A DNA stretch of 17,780 bases from DASUME01 sp038257655 (GTDB lineage Bacteria; Myxococcota_A; Polyangia; Polyangiales; DASUME01): positions 1 through 17,780 of the forward strand of contig JBBSJC010000105.1 in NCBI GenBank assembly GCA_038257655.1, in the 5' to 3' direction. Every line of letters begins with the position of its first letter. Position 1 is the stretch's first letter. Shown one piece after another: positions 1 through 9,714 of this stretch. The notes below the pieces were generated by a model that saw only the letters and a program-made list of their open reading frames with translations, was not told the DNA's origin and searched no databases. Made by a program: the position numbers and the translations under genes.

Positions 1-2846
<2,846 letters not shown>

Positions 2847-2850
<4 letters not shown>

Positions 2851-4031
2851 GGCGTGCTCTTCGCTTGCGCTGCGGCTTTAGCGTCAGCTTTGGCCTTGCC
2901 CGCTTCCGCTTTAGTGTCGGCGCTCTGCTCTGGATCGGCGCCGGTGCCCGTCACTGTCACGCGCAGACCCTCACTGAGCCGCGCCACACCATCGACGACG
3001 ACAACCTCGGACTCGTTGAGCCCTTCCAAGACTTCTTGGCTCGAGCTGTCGATCCGCGCCACCCGCACCTTACGCTTCTGCACGGCGCCGTTGACGACCA
3101 CGAACACGAAGCGATCCTCGCCCGTACCCGCGACGGCGCTCGTGGAAATAGTAAGGCCATGTTGTGCTGCGTTCGGTCGCAGCTCGAGCTGAGCGAACAT
3201 GCCGGCGCGCAACTTGGCATCCGCGTTGCCGATGCGCGCGACCACTTCGGCCGTGCGTGTGCGTGGATCGATCTCAGGGCTGATGAAGGTGATCACGCCT
3301 TCGGACACGGCGCCGGTGCTGGGAAAACGTGCGCTTGCGCGGTTGCCAAGCGCGATGCGCGCAAGCTCGCCTTCGTGCACGTGCAGTCGCACATCGAGGC
3401 TCGATAGATCGACCAGGCGCGCCAGCACTTTTACCGGCGCCATTGTCACGACCTCGCCCGCTTCGACCAACACGCGCGAGATGATGCCAGCAAACGGTGC
3501 GCGTATGATCGCATTGGTAAGGTCACGCTTGGCGCTCGCTTGCGACACGCGCGCCATGTCGAGCGAGCTCTTCAAGGCGTCGCGCTGCGTCGCGAGCCGC
3601 TCGATCTGTTGTTCGGTCACCGAGCCCTTGCCGACCAGGGGTGCCAGCCGCTCATAGTCCGCCTTGGCTTGCGCGTACTGCGTCTCGGTCGAGGTCGCTT
3701 GGGCGGCGCTTTGCTGCGTCCGTAAGGTGGCTTCGCTCGTATCGAGGCGTACCAGGGCTTGGCCGGCCTTTACCTGATCGCCCTCTTGCACCATCACATC
3801 CACCACGCGCGCAGTCATCTGCGGACCGAGGTCGGCGGCGCGCACCGGCTCCGTGGTGCCCTGCGCGCGCACAAAACGTGCGATCGGCGCTTGTTTTACC
3901 GGGGCGCTACCTACCTCGACCGCTTCGGTGCGCGTGGCTGCGGTGTCGCTTGCGGGCAACTGCGTCAGCTTGGCGTCGCCACCTCCGCAGGCCGCTAGCA
4001 TGAACATCGAGATCCAGATCGCGCGTTTCAT
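2847..4031 (-). CDS. RND efflux periplasmic adaptor subunit (membrane fusion protein), lipoprotein
   Basis: Adaptor linking the inner-membrane pump to the outer-membrane channel; 394 residues. The start MKRAIWISMF is chosen over a longer frame because AAGGAG (4038-4043) lies six bases upstream and a lipoprotein signal follows immediately, with lipobox LAAC at residues 12-15, so the mature protein should be lipid-anchored at Cys15. Next come a first lipoyl half around 68-100 (VMVQEGDQVKAGQALVRLD), an alpha-helical hairpin around 103-170, a second lipoyl half with IRAPFAGIISRV, and beta-barrel and membrane-proximal domains (PEIDPRTRTAEV, LRAGMFAQLEL). The C-terminus is a low-complexity Ala/Lys tail. 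Its ATG overlaps the stop of the upstream TolC-like gene (4028-4031) and its stop overlaps the pump start (2847-2850), giving strict operon order. Family assignment is secure; substrate unknown. Confidence 0.95.
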
Positions 4032-5752
4032 CGTGAGCTCCTTGGTCCGCGTCCGCGTCCGCGTGCAAGGCCAGTGTCGCCACGCGCTTTGATCAATGCG
4101 GCATTCGCGATGCGCGCCTGGATGAAGGCATCCACCCATTCAAGTTGTGCCCGTCGCAGCTCCGCTTCTGCCTCGAGCACATCGCTTGGCGTCACGGCTC
4201 CCGCTTTCATCAGACTCTGCTGGTCTTCAAAGAAGCGTAAGGATGCCTCGAGGTTTTGCGTGCTGGCCGCGATCCGCTCACGCGACGTGCTGTGGGAGGT
4301 TACCGCCATCGCCGCTTCGACCGCGATCGCGTCTTCAAGCAAGCGGATGTCTTGCGCCACTTGCTCAAGATCCATCTCGGCATCGTCGGCTTGCGTGCGC
4401 GCGATCATGAAATCGTTGGGCGAAAAGGTCAGGGCGACGCCGACATCCCAGCTTGAGTTGAACTCCTCTTCTTGAGGAAAAATGCGGGGATTGGGTTGCG
4501 CGTAGTAGACGTTGCCCGTGGCGCTGAGTTGCGGCAGTTGCGCCCCGCGCCGCGCTGACACCAGCTTTGCGCGCGCACGCTGCAGCGCCTGCAAGGCCAA
4601 TAGTTCGTGACGACTGGCGAAGGCTTGGATCAGCAGATCGCCTGCTTGCGGTGTCTCGCCGGGATCGAAATCAACCACCGGCTCGGCAACCCCGCGCTTG
4701 AGATCGAGCCCGCTTCCCGCCATCCGCGACAGGCGCATGCTTGCCACTTCGAGGTTGCCGCTGAACTGAGACGTGGCGACTTGTGCACTGGAGAGGCGTG
4801 CACGCGCTCGCAGCACATCCGTCTCGGTGGCGGCTCCCGCCTGGGCGAGCACTTGCAAATCTTCAAGATGCTTGGCGAGCACCCGCGCGGAATCTGCTGC
4901 GACGATGGCCGCACCGCGGGCACGAATGAAGTCGTAGAAAGCTAACCGCGCGTCGTAGGCGACGCTGCTCTCTCTCGCGCGCTCTTGGTGTTCGGCTACA
5001 TCGCGCAGCATCTCGGTTCCGCGGTAGGTTGGCAGAATCACGAGAAACAAATCGGTGATCGGAACCCTCAAGCTAGCCTGCGTGGCGTATTGATTCAGGA
5101 CCTGCTTGAACGGGCTGTCCACGGTTGCGGCTTCGCCTCCGTCAGCTCCTGGGACGTCCATCGGGGCTGGTACTGAAAAATCCAGGATGGGGACGCGTGA
5201 AAGCCGCGTGTAGCGTGCGCTCAGATCGAGGCGCGGGAAAATCGCCAACTTGGCGCGTGCGTTGTTAGCGCTTGCCTTGTCGGCGTCGAGCGCGGCCTTG
5301 CGCATCGCGGGCGAGTTGGCGAGCGCTGCTGCAACCACCTCTGCTTCGGTTAGCCCATCGGCCTTGGGCTCGAGCGACTGTTTGAGCGCACCGATGCCTT
5401 CGCGCCCTTGCTCGCCCTCGTCGCTCGCGGAGGCGGTGGGCGCCATGCTCTTAGGAGCCGCTTTGGCTGGTGACGTCGTTGCAGGCCTGGCGGGAGCGGG
5501 CCACGCCGGCGCGCGGGTAGCCGGAGCGGGCATCGGGACTACGGGCACAGCAGGGATGCTTATCTCCGCAGGCTGCGCGGAAGCAGGCGGTGTGGGGGGC
5601 GCTGGGATGGCGCGCGACGGCTGAGCGTTGGAAGGCGCAGGGCCAGGAGCTGGGACTTGCGCCCGCGCAGCCTCTGCAGAGGACAGCATGAGCGCGACAC
5701 CCACGGCTAACCACGCCAAGCACGGTGAACGACGGAAAGAGGAGGAAATCAT
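4028..5752 (-). CDS. TolC-family outer-membrane efflux channel
   Basis: Outer-membrane factor of the tripartite pump; 574 residues from the ATG at 5752. A longer frame opening at a TTG (5848) exists, but the ATG is preferred because a Sec signal peptide follows at once (basic SFRRSP, hydrophobic LAWLAVGVALMLSS, then AEAARA before Gln), with cleavage near residue 32. Residues about 33-120 are an Ala/Pro-rich linker that most TolC proteins lack. After it come two outer-membrane efflux repeats; the first begins near LTEAEVVAAALANSPAMRKA and the second contains the NSSWDVGVALTFSPND strand region and a long coiled-coil helix. The C-terminus ends in Arg-Gly repeats (ARGRGRGP) encoded by a GCGGAC repeat just before the adaptor ribosome-binding site. 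It is the first gene of the operon and divergent to a MarR gene, its likely local regulator. No strong Shine-Dalgarno precedes the ATG. Confidence 0.92.
   Translation of the reverse strand: MISSSFRRSPCLAWLAVGVALMLSSAEAARAQVPAPGPAPSNAQPSRAIPAPPTPPASAQPAEISIPAVPVVPMPAPATRAPAWPAPARPATTSPAKAAPKSMAPTASASDEGEQGREGIGALKQSLEPKADGLTEAEVVAAALANSPAMRKAALDADKASANNARAKLAIFPRLDLSARYTRLSRVPILDFSVPAPMDVPGADGGEAATVDSPFKQVLNQYATQASLRVPITDLFLVILPTYRGTEMLRDVAEHQERARESSVAYDARLAFYDFIRARGAAIVAADSARVLAKHLEDLQVLAQAGAATETDVLRARARLSSAQVATSQFSGNLEVASMRLSRMAGSGLDLKRGVAEPVVDFDPGETPQAGDLLIQAFASRHELLALQALQRARAKLVSARRGAQLPQLSATGNVYYAQPNPRIFPQEEEFNSSWDVGVALTFSPNDFMIARTQADDAEMDLEQVAQDIRLLEDAIAVEAAMAVTSHSTSRERIAASTQNLEASLRFFEDQQSLMKAGAVTPSDVLEAEAELRRAQLEWVDAFIQARIANAALIKARGDTGLARGRGRGPRSSR
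4045..4062 (-). repeat. Short tandem repeat, about three copies of GCGGAC
   Basis: On the minus strand the end of the TolC-like gene reads GCGGAC three times in a row, just before the AAGGAG of the adaptor gene. In frame it encodes Arg-Gly pairs. Copy-number change would add or remove two residues without a frameshift. Confidence 0.6.
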
Positions 5753-5764
5753 TGATTCGTCAAC

Positions 5765-5793
5765 GATATGGGATCGTACGCTAGTTTCGTCAA
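5765..5793 (-). promoter_or_regulatory. Candidate promoter of the efflux operon
   Basis: Minus strand: TTGACG (5788-5793), a 17-base spacer, then CATATC (5765-5770), ending 12 bases before the TolC-like ATG. The -35 is a good sigma-70 match and the -10 is weak. If real, the leader would be only a few bases long. The octamer TTGACGAA containing the -35 recurs exactly 30 bases downstream (5756-5763). Confidence 0.35.
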
Positions 5794-5804
5794 GCAAACA
5801 GCGG

Positions 5805-5822
5805 TGTAATTGCGAAATGTCA
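5805..5822. promoter_or_regulatory. Candidate MarR operator, imperfect 18-bp palindrome
   Basis: The sequence TGTAATTGCGAAATGTCA is symmetric at 12 of 18 positions (half-site pattern TG..ATT.CG). It lies between the candidate promoters of the efflux operon and the marR-like gene. Size and AT-rich centre fit MarR-family operators, but the assignment rests on position and symmetry only. Confidence 0.4.
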
Positions 5823-5836
5823 CGTTGAGTAAACAG

Positions 5837-5865
5837 TTGAGAAATCAAACAATCGAGTCTGTAAC
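5837..5865 (+). promoter_or_regulatory. Candidate promoter of the marR-like gene
   Basis: TTGAGA (5837-5842), a 17-base spacer, then TGTAAC (5860-5865), which match the sigma-70 consensus at 5 of 6 and 4 of 6 positions. It lies 39 bases before the ATG. The hexamer GTTGAG occurs at 5824-5829 and again at 5836-5841, overlapping the -35. Confidence 0.4.
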
Positions 5866-5904
5866 GTTTGCGTGTGACAGGTTCCGGTCTTACTCTCCGG
5901 GCCC

Positions 5905-6582
5905 ATGCAGTCGCCTCTGCACCGCGAAATTACGCTTCTGATGACGAAAATGCGTCGGCTCGCGTCGACTGCCGTGAACAAGCGTCTGTCGCTCGTCGGT
6001 AGCTCGATGCACGAATATCGCGTGTTGTTTCGCCTGGCTCACGATGAACGCGTGCCCCAACACGAGCTTGCGTTTGATGCGGCGATGGACCGTGCCGCTG
6101 CCTCGCGACTCTTGCGCGACATGACCCAGGCCGGATTGGTGACGGTAGAGGTCGACAGCGCAGACAAGCGTCAGCGAATGTTTCGTCTCACGCACAAGGG
6201 CCTTACGTTGGAGCGCACGCTGTCACCTATCGTCGACGAAGCGCTCGCGCCCTACATGTCCGGTTTGACGCCGGCCGAGGATCAACAGTTCCTGGCGCTG
6301 CTGCGTAAGGCCTGCGCCGTCTGCGTGAGTGCGGCCCGCGCCCAGGACGAAGAAGAGCAGATGCTCGCCAAGTCCTTACCTTCGCGCGCAAGCGCATTGC
6401 AGCGCGCTGACGTAGCGAGAGCTGCCGCGCGTACTGCCGCGAAACGTACTGCCGCGCGTACTGCCGCGAAACGTACTGCCGCACGCACAGCCGCCAAGCA
6501 CACAGCCGCCAAGCACACAGCCGCCAAGCAGGCGGGCGTTAGGCAAGCGCCGGATAACGTACGGAAGTCAAAGTCTCGCTGA
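5905..6582 (+). CDS. MarR-family transcriptional regulator with a cationic histone-H1-like C-terminal tail
   Basis: DNA-binding regulator of 225 residues; MarR proteins usually have about 140-170. The winged helix-turn-helix spans about residues 35-100: helices HEYRVLFRLAHDERVPQHEL, recognition helix DRAAASRLLRDMTQAGLV, and a wing with the family's D-K-R pattern (SADKRQRMFRLTHKG). Dimerisation helices flank it (8-30 and 103-150). Residues about 170-209 are an extra tail of repeated RTAAK, RTAA and HTAAK units, encoded by tandem DNA repeats (6430-6528) and resembling bacterial H1-like proteins. The last 44 bases overlap the end of the convergent SDR gene. It is divergent from the RND operon, so autoregulation and repression of the pump by ligand-released binding are the likely roles (inference). 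No clear Shine-Dalgarno precedes the ATG at 5905, but the conserved fold begins directly after it. Confidence 0.9.
   Translation: MQSPLHREITLLMTKMRRLASTAVNKRLSLVGSSMHEYRVLFRLAHDERVPQHELAFDAAMDRAAASRLLRDMTQAGLVTVEVDSADKRQRMFRLTHKGLTLERTLSPIVDEALAPYMSGLTPAEDQQFLALLRKACAVCVSAARAQDEEEQMLAKSLPSRASALQRADVARAAARTAAKRTAARTAAKRTAARTAAKHTAAKHTAAKQAGVRQAPDNVRKSKSR
6430..6528 (+). repeat. In-frame tandem repeats encoding the MarR tail
   Basis: Two copies of a 27-bp unit (6430-6456 and 6457-6483, differing only at the last base), each built from CGTACTGCCGCGAAA plus CGTACTGCCGCG, are followed by three copies of a 15-bp unit (6484-6528; the last two are CACACAGCCGCCAAG). All units are multiples of three, so copy-number change keeps the frame. 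Confidence 0.9.
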
Positions 6583-7471
6583 CTTCCCACAGCTTCTGCC
6601 AGGCCTCTTGCTCTTGTGCGCGCTTGTTCGGCGTGCCCTTTTGCGGGTAACCGCGCGCACTAAACCAACCGTCCGGGCCGATGTAATCGCCAGCCACGAC
6701 GTCGTCTGCGCATGAGGCGTAGAGCTGTGGGAGGGCGCCCATGCTCGCGGACTGACCAAAGAGCGGATTGACCATCCGTGAGATTTTGCCAGCCAGGGCC
6801 GCTCCCGACATGTCCGAGCCCACGTACTGCAGATTGGTGGCGGCGTATCCGGGGTGGGCCGCAACGCTCACGATCGGCAGCTTCTTTTCGGCCACACGCT
6901 TTGCAAGCTCGAACGTGAACAGTAAGTTTGCCAGCTTGCTCATGCCGTAGGCTGCCCACTTGGAGTAACCGTGCTCCCAGCTCAGATCATCCCAGCGCAT
7001 TTTGCCCATCACGTGCGCTTGGCTCGATACGTTGACGATGCGCGCCTCTTTAGAGGCGAGTAATAGATCGAACAACAGGCCGGTCAGCGCAAAGTGGCCG
7101 AGATGATTGGTCCCAAACTGCATCTCAAAACCGTCCGCCGTTTGCGTGTAGGGGATAGCCATGATCCCGGCGTTGTTGACGAGTAGATCGAGGTGCTGAT
7201 GTTTGTTGCGCAGCTCTTTGGCGAATGCGTGTACCGACGTCAGGTTCGATAGATCTAGGCTCATCACCTCGAGGGATGCACGCGGATGACTGGCGCGGAT
7301 ATCCCCGACGGCGTCCTTGGCCTTGTCAGCGCTGCGGCAGGCCATGATCACGTGGGCGCCCTTACCCGACAGCTCCCGTGTGGTTTCAAGGCCGAGGCCG
7401 CTGTTGGCTCCGGTGACCACCACGCATTTTCCGGTGAGGTCTGGGATCTGGTCGGCTGTCCACTTCGGCAT
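6539..7471 (-). CDS. Short-chain dehydrogenase/reductase (retinol-dehydrogenase-like SDR)
   Basis: NAD(P)-dependent oxidoreductase of 310 residues with a Rossmann fold. Cofactor motif TGANSGLG at residues 20-27, NNAG at 99-102, Asn in GTNHLGHF near 122, Ser in VNVSSQAH near 149-150, and catalytic Tyr175/Lys179 in YGMSK, so the Asn-Ser-Tyr-Lys tetrad is complete. The N-terminus PKWTADQIPDLTGK and overall length match the SDR subfamily related to retinol and protochlorophyllide reductases; the substrate is unknown. The start at 7471 is preferred over one nine codons upstream because AAGGAG (7476-7481) sits four bases before it. Its 3' end overlaps the convergent marR-like gene by 44 bases. A 108-base gap separates it from the upstream lipoprotein gene, so it may have its own promoter. 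Confidence 0.93.
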   Translation of the reverse strand: MPKWTADQIPDLTGKCVVVTGANSGLGLETTRELSGKGAHVIMACRSADKAKDAVGDIRASHPRASLEVMSLDLSNLTSVHAFAKELRNKHQHLDLLVNNAGIMAIPYTQTADGFEMQFGTNHLGHFALTGLLFDLLLASKEARIVNVSSQAHVMGKMRWDDLSWEHGYSKWAAYGMSKLANLLFTFELAKRVAEKKLPIVSVAAHPGYAATNLQYVGSDMSGAALAGKISRMVNPLFGQSASMGALPQLYASCADDVVAGDYIGPDGWFSARGYPQKGTPNKRAQEQEAWQKLWEVSETLTSVRYPALA

Positions 7472-7487
7472 GTCGCTCCTTCTATTG

Positions 7488-7519
7488 TCGCGTGTCACGG
7501 CCTTGGTCGCGTGTCACGG
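7488..7519. repeat. 13-bp direct repeat upstream of the SDR gene
   Basis: TCGCGTGTCACGG occurs at 7488-7500 and identically at 7507-7519, a period of 19 bases, just upstream of the SDR ribosome-binding site. The rest of the 108-base gap (7472-7579) shows nothing else I can support. Confidence 0.7.
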
Positions 7520-7579
7520 CATCACACGGCGCTCTTATCGCGCTCCTGCGTTTCATCGTCGCGTTGGCGTAGCGGAACG

Positions 7580-9229
7580 TTACTCGACGGTCCAGATGCG
7601 TGCTTCCGGATCGGCATAGATCGCACGCTCTTGCGTGAAGCTCGCGATGCCTGCCGCCGCTTCGATCAACATGTGGAGCGTCGAGAGCTCTTGTTCGCTG
7701 AACGGACCGCGACAGCCGGCGCGATCGAGGATCATCCGCTCGCGCCCGCCTGCGTGCAGCGTGAGCACGTTGCCTTGCTCGTCCTCGGGACTGCAGCCCC
7801 GTGCCGACCACTCACCACCCTTGCGCTCAAACCAGCCGAGGCTGCGCATGTGCGCGTACAGACCATTGATGATCTCCGGGCCCGTGCGACCATCGCTGCG
7901 CCCTAAGCTGTTGACCCAATGTCGACCATGAAAGACCACTTGGCCCTGCGAAAATAGTGAAAGCGTGTAGCGCGGCGAACGATCGAGGGCAGAGCTCGTG
8001 CGTCCGCGGCGCAACGTGAGTTGAAAGTCGGAAGGCGCCGCTTTTTTAGCAGCCAAGCTTGCAGGCTCGACGCAGCGCCCGAGCACCTCGAGCGCGCTTT
8101 TGAGCAAACCGGGATCGCCGCTTTCACAGGGCCCGGGCAGCAGCAGACCGAGCACGTGACAGTCCGCAATTTTCGGCTGCGCGATTTTCGGCTGCGTGTT
8201 TTTCGGCTGCGTGTTTTTCGGCTGCGTGTTTTGACGCTGCGCGCCATAGGCTTGTGCGGCACGCGTGCGCAGCTCGGCGCGCTCACGTGCGCAGCGCAAG
8301 GCACGCTGTAGCAACGCCTGCTCCTCCACGGCTTCGATGCGCAATGGCGGGGCGCCCTGTAACGGCGAAAGAGTAAGCCTGACTGTTTGCAGCGCTGGCG
8401 ACGCGGGCGCTTGCGCAGTCTGCTCGTAGGAAAGGGTCAGCCCGGGTGGCCCCTGCCCTGAGGCCGTGACCTGCACCGAGAACATGCGTGCGCCTGTGTG
8501 CTCCAGAATCGAAAGATGCAGCTTGCGAGCCGCCAGCGGGGCCTGCTCTTGATCATCATCGGCTCCAGCTGCGCCATGATCAGCTGCGCCATGATCAGCT
8601 GCGCCATCATCCGTTGTGCCCTCAACGCTTCTGCCCGTCGCCAGACGCTCCAGCAGCTCGTCTAGCGCCTGTTCGAAAGCTGCGTCGACCGCTCGCTCGC
8701 GCAGCAGGACGTCGGCGCGCTGTTTCGGTGTCTGCAGCGAGAGCACACCGAAGCGCGTCGTTATCGCTGTCGTACGCTGTCCGGTCATCGCGTCATAGCG
8801 CCGTGTGCCTGCCACCAGGCTCTCTTCGGGCGCCACTTCAAACACCAGCAGCTCTGGCTGCTCTTCGCTGAGCCAGGTGCGCGTGCTCGGCGCGATACGC
8901 TTGCCGCCTGCAGTAGACAGTAAGATCACCGTCGCTTTAGGCAACGCTTGTGCAAGCGTGACGGGGCTGCCTTGGGCCGTTTCGCAGGCGAGTGCGAGCG
9001 TAAGCACGTGCACATCGGGCGACACCCGCCGGGAGCTCGGCTTATTGGGCAGCTCTGTCAGGCGCGGCTGCGCCGCGTCGACGCGGCAGGAGACGGCACC
9101 GATCGGAAAGCGCTCGCCCACCATCCATTGCGGCGCCGCGGGCTGCCTAACAGGCTTGGCTGGCTCGCGGCATGCGCTCAACGTCGCGAATAGAGTTAGC
9201 GCGCTCAGATACGCGGGCGCGCGACCCAT
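7580..9229 (-). CDS. Hypothetical lipoprotein with a DUF6438-like C-terminal region
   Basis: 549 residues, no firm function. The N-terminus is a lipoprotein signal (hydrophobic YLSALTLFATLSAC; lipobox LSAC with Cys at residue 20), so it should be membrane-anchored. Two low-complexity inserts come from 15-bp DNA repeats: an Asp/Gly/Ala/His stretch near residues 206-221 and a QPKNT repeat near 328-353. The region from about 400 (QLTLRRGRTSS, RYTLSLFSQGQVVFHG, INGLYAHMRSLGWF) resembles DUF6438, a domain of unknown function with a similar beta-strand pattern, but the family's usual GTCP motif is not visible. The ATG at 9229 shares one base with the TGA of the DUF721 gene; a GTG at 9232 is an alternative start giving a GTGA overlap. 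The upstream CAGG supports the ATG. Likely co-transcribed with the two upstream genes. Confidence 0.75.
   Translation of the reverse strand: MGRAPAYLSALTLFATLSACREPAKPVRQPAAPQWMVGERFPIGAVSCRVDAAQPRLTELPNKPSSRRVSPDVHVLTLALACETAQGSPVTLAQALPKATVILLSTAGGKRIAPSTRTWLSEEQPELLVFEVAPEESLVAGTRRYDAMTGQRTTAITTRFGVLSLQTPKQRADVLLRERAVDAAFEQALDELLERLATGRSVEGTTDDGAADHGAADHGAAGADDDQEQAPLAARKLHLSILEHTGARMFSVQVTASGQGPPGLTLSYEQTAQAPASPALQTVRLTLSPLQGAPPLRIEAVEEQALLQRALRCARERAELRTRAAQAYGAQRQNTQPKNTQPKNTQPKIAQPKIADCHVLGLLLPGPCESGDPGLLKSALEVLGRCVEPASLAAKKAAPSDFQLTLRRGRTSSALDRSPRYTLSLFSQGQVVFHGRHWVNSLGRSDGRTGPEIINGLYAHMRSLGWFERKGGEWSARGCSPEDEQGNVLTLHAGGRERMILDRAGCRGPFSEQELSTLHMLIEAAAGIASFTQERAIYADPEARIWTVE
8170..8244. 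repeat. 15-bp tandem repeat, about five copies, inside the lipoprotein gene
   Basis: Copies of TTTTCGGCTGCGTGT (or ending CGCGA) start at 8170, 8185, 8200 and 8215, with a degenerate copy at 8230. They are in frame and encode a QPKNT/QPKIA peptide repeat on the minus strand. Confidence 0.9.
8566..8610. repeat. 15-bp tandem repeat, three copies, inside the lipoprotein gene
   Basis: CAGCTGCGCCATGAT occurs at 8566-8580 and 8581-8595, with a one-mismatch copy at 8596-8610. It is in frame and encodes an Asp/His-Gly-Ala-Ala-Asp peptide repeat on the minus strand. Confidence 0.9.
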
Positions 9230-9714
9230 CACTCCCTGCGGCCGAGAGCGACGCTGGCTGCCCCGCCGATCACATCGCGCAGCGCGTCGTCATCGATTCG
9301 GGACAACGCGCGCGCCAGCTTCTCAGGAAGTACGGCCAAGGCAATCGGCTGCGGACGCGGGGGTTCCGGGCGGGTGACCTTGGGCGCTTCGGGCAAGGGT
9401 CCGACGCGAAAGCGCAGCTCACGTACGCGCGCGCCTGGCCCCTGGTTTTGCACCGAGGCTAAAAGCTGCTCTTTCATGTGGTCGAGCTCGGATGCCCAGG
9501 CGGTGGTCGCGGTGTTGATATAGAGCACGCCGTTGCTCATGCGCACGGGCCGCGCCCGACGAAAAATGCGTTCCGGCACCGCCTTACGCCACCAACCAAA
9601 AGCGCGGATCGAAGCGATGTCGTCGGGCTCCCGCGAGGGGTAGACCTCGCGCACCAGGTCAGCCAAGGCGCGCGGTGTGCTGCTACCTTTTCTCTCGCGC
9701 TGCTTGCGGTTCAC
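9229..9714 (-). CDS. dciA: DUF721 / DciA-family protein (replicative helicase loader-type)
   Basis: 161 residues. The DUF721 core lies at about residues 15-107: LADLVREVYP, the Trp-containing FGWWRKAVPERIF, the RPVRMSNGVLYINTATTAWA segment and ELDHMKEQLL, then the strand VRELRFRVG. A Pro-rich linker and a helical C-terminus follow. Known for the family: DciA interacts with DnaB helicase and assists its loading in bacteria lacking DnaC/DnaI. The start is a GTG at 9714; an in-frame TAG nine bases upstream rules out a longer form, and downstream alternatives (TTG 9666, GTG 9654) would cut into the domain and lack a Shine-Dalgarno. The gene begins inside the last 32 bases of the LPMO-like gene and ends overlapping the lipoprotein start, so it probably depends on the upstream promoter. 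Family call is firm; function is inferred from family. Confidence 0.85.
   Translation of the reverse strand: MNRKQRERKGSSTPRALADLVREVYPSREPDDIASIRAFGWWRKAVPERIFRRARPVRMSNGVLYINTATTAWASELDHMKEQLLASVQNQGPGARVRELRFRVGPLPEAPKVTRPEPPRPQPIALAVLPEKLARALSRIDDDALRDVIGGAASVALGRRE

Noticed and set aside
4032..4139. Longer adaptor frame starting at 4139
   Set aside because: It lies inside the TolC-like coding sequence; the internal ATG with AAGGAG and a lipobox is much better.
5753..5848. N-terminal extension of the TolC-like gene from a TTG
   Set aside because: It would put 32 polar residues before a clear signal peptide and would run through the divergent promoter region.
6430..6528. Tandem repeats as a possible iteron origin or non-coding array
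   Set aside because: They are fully in frame in the MarR gene, encode a coherent Ala/Lys/Arg tail, and no replication initiator gene is near.
8170..8610. Possible CRISPR-like repeats
   Set aside because: The 15-bp units are contiguous without spacers and lie in frame within a coding gene; they are coding tandem repeats.
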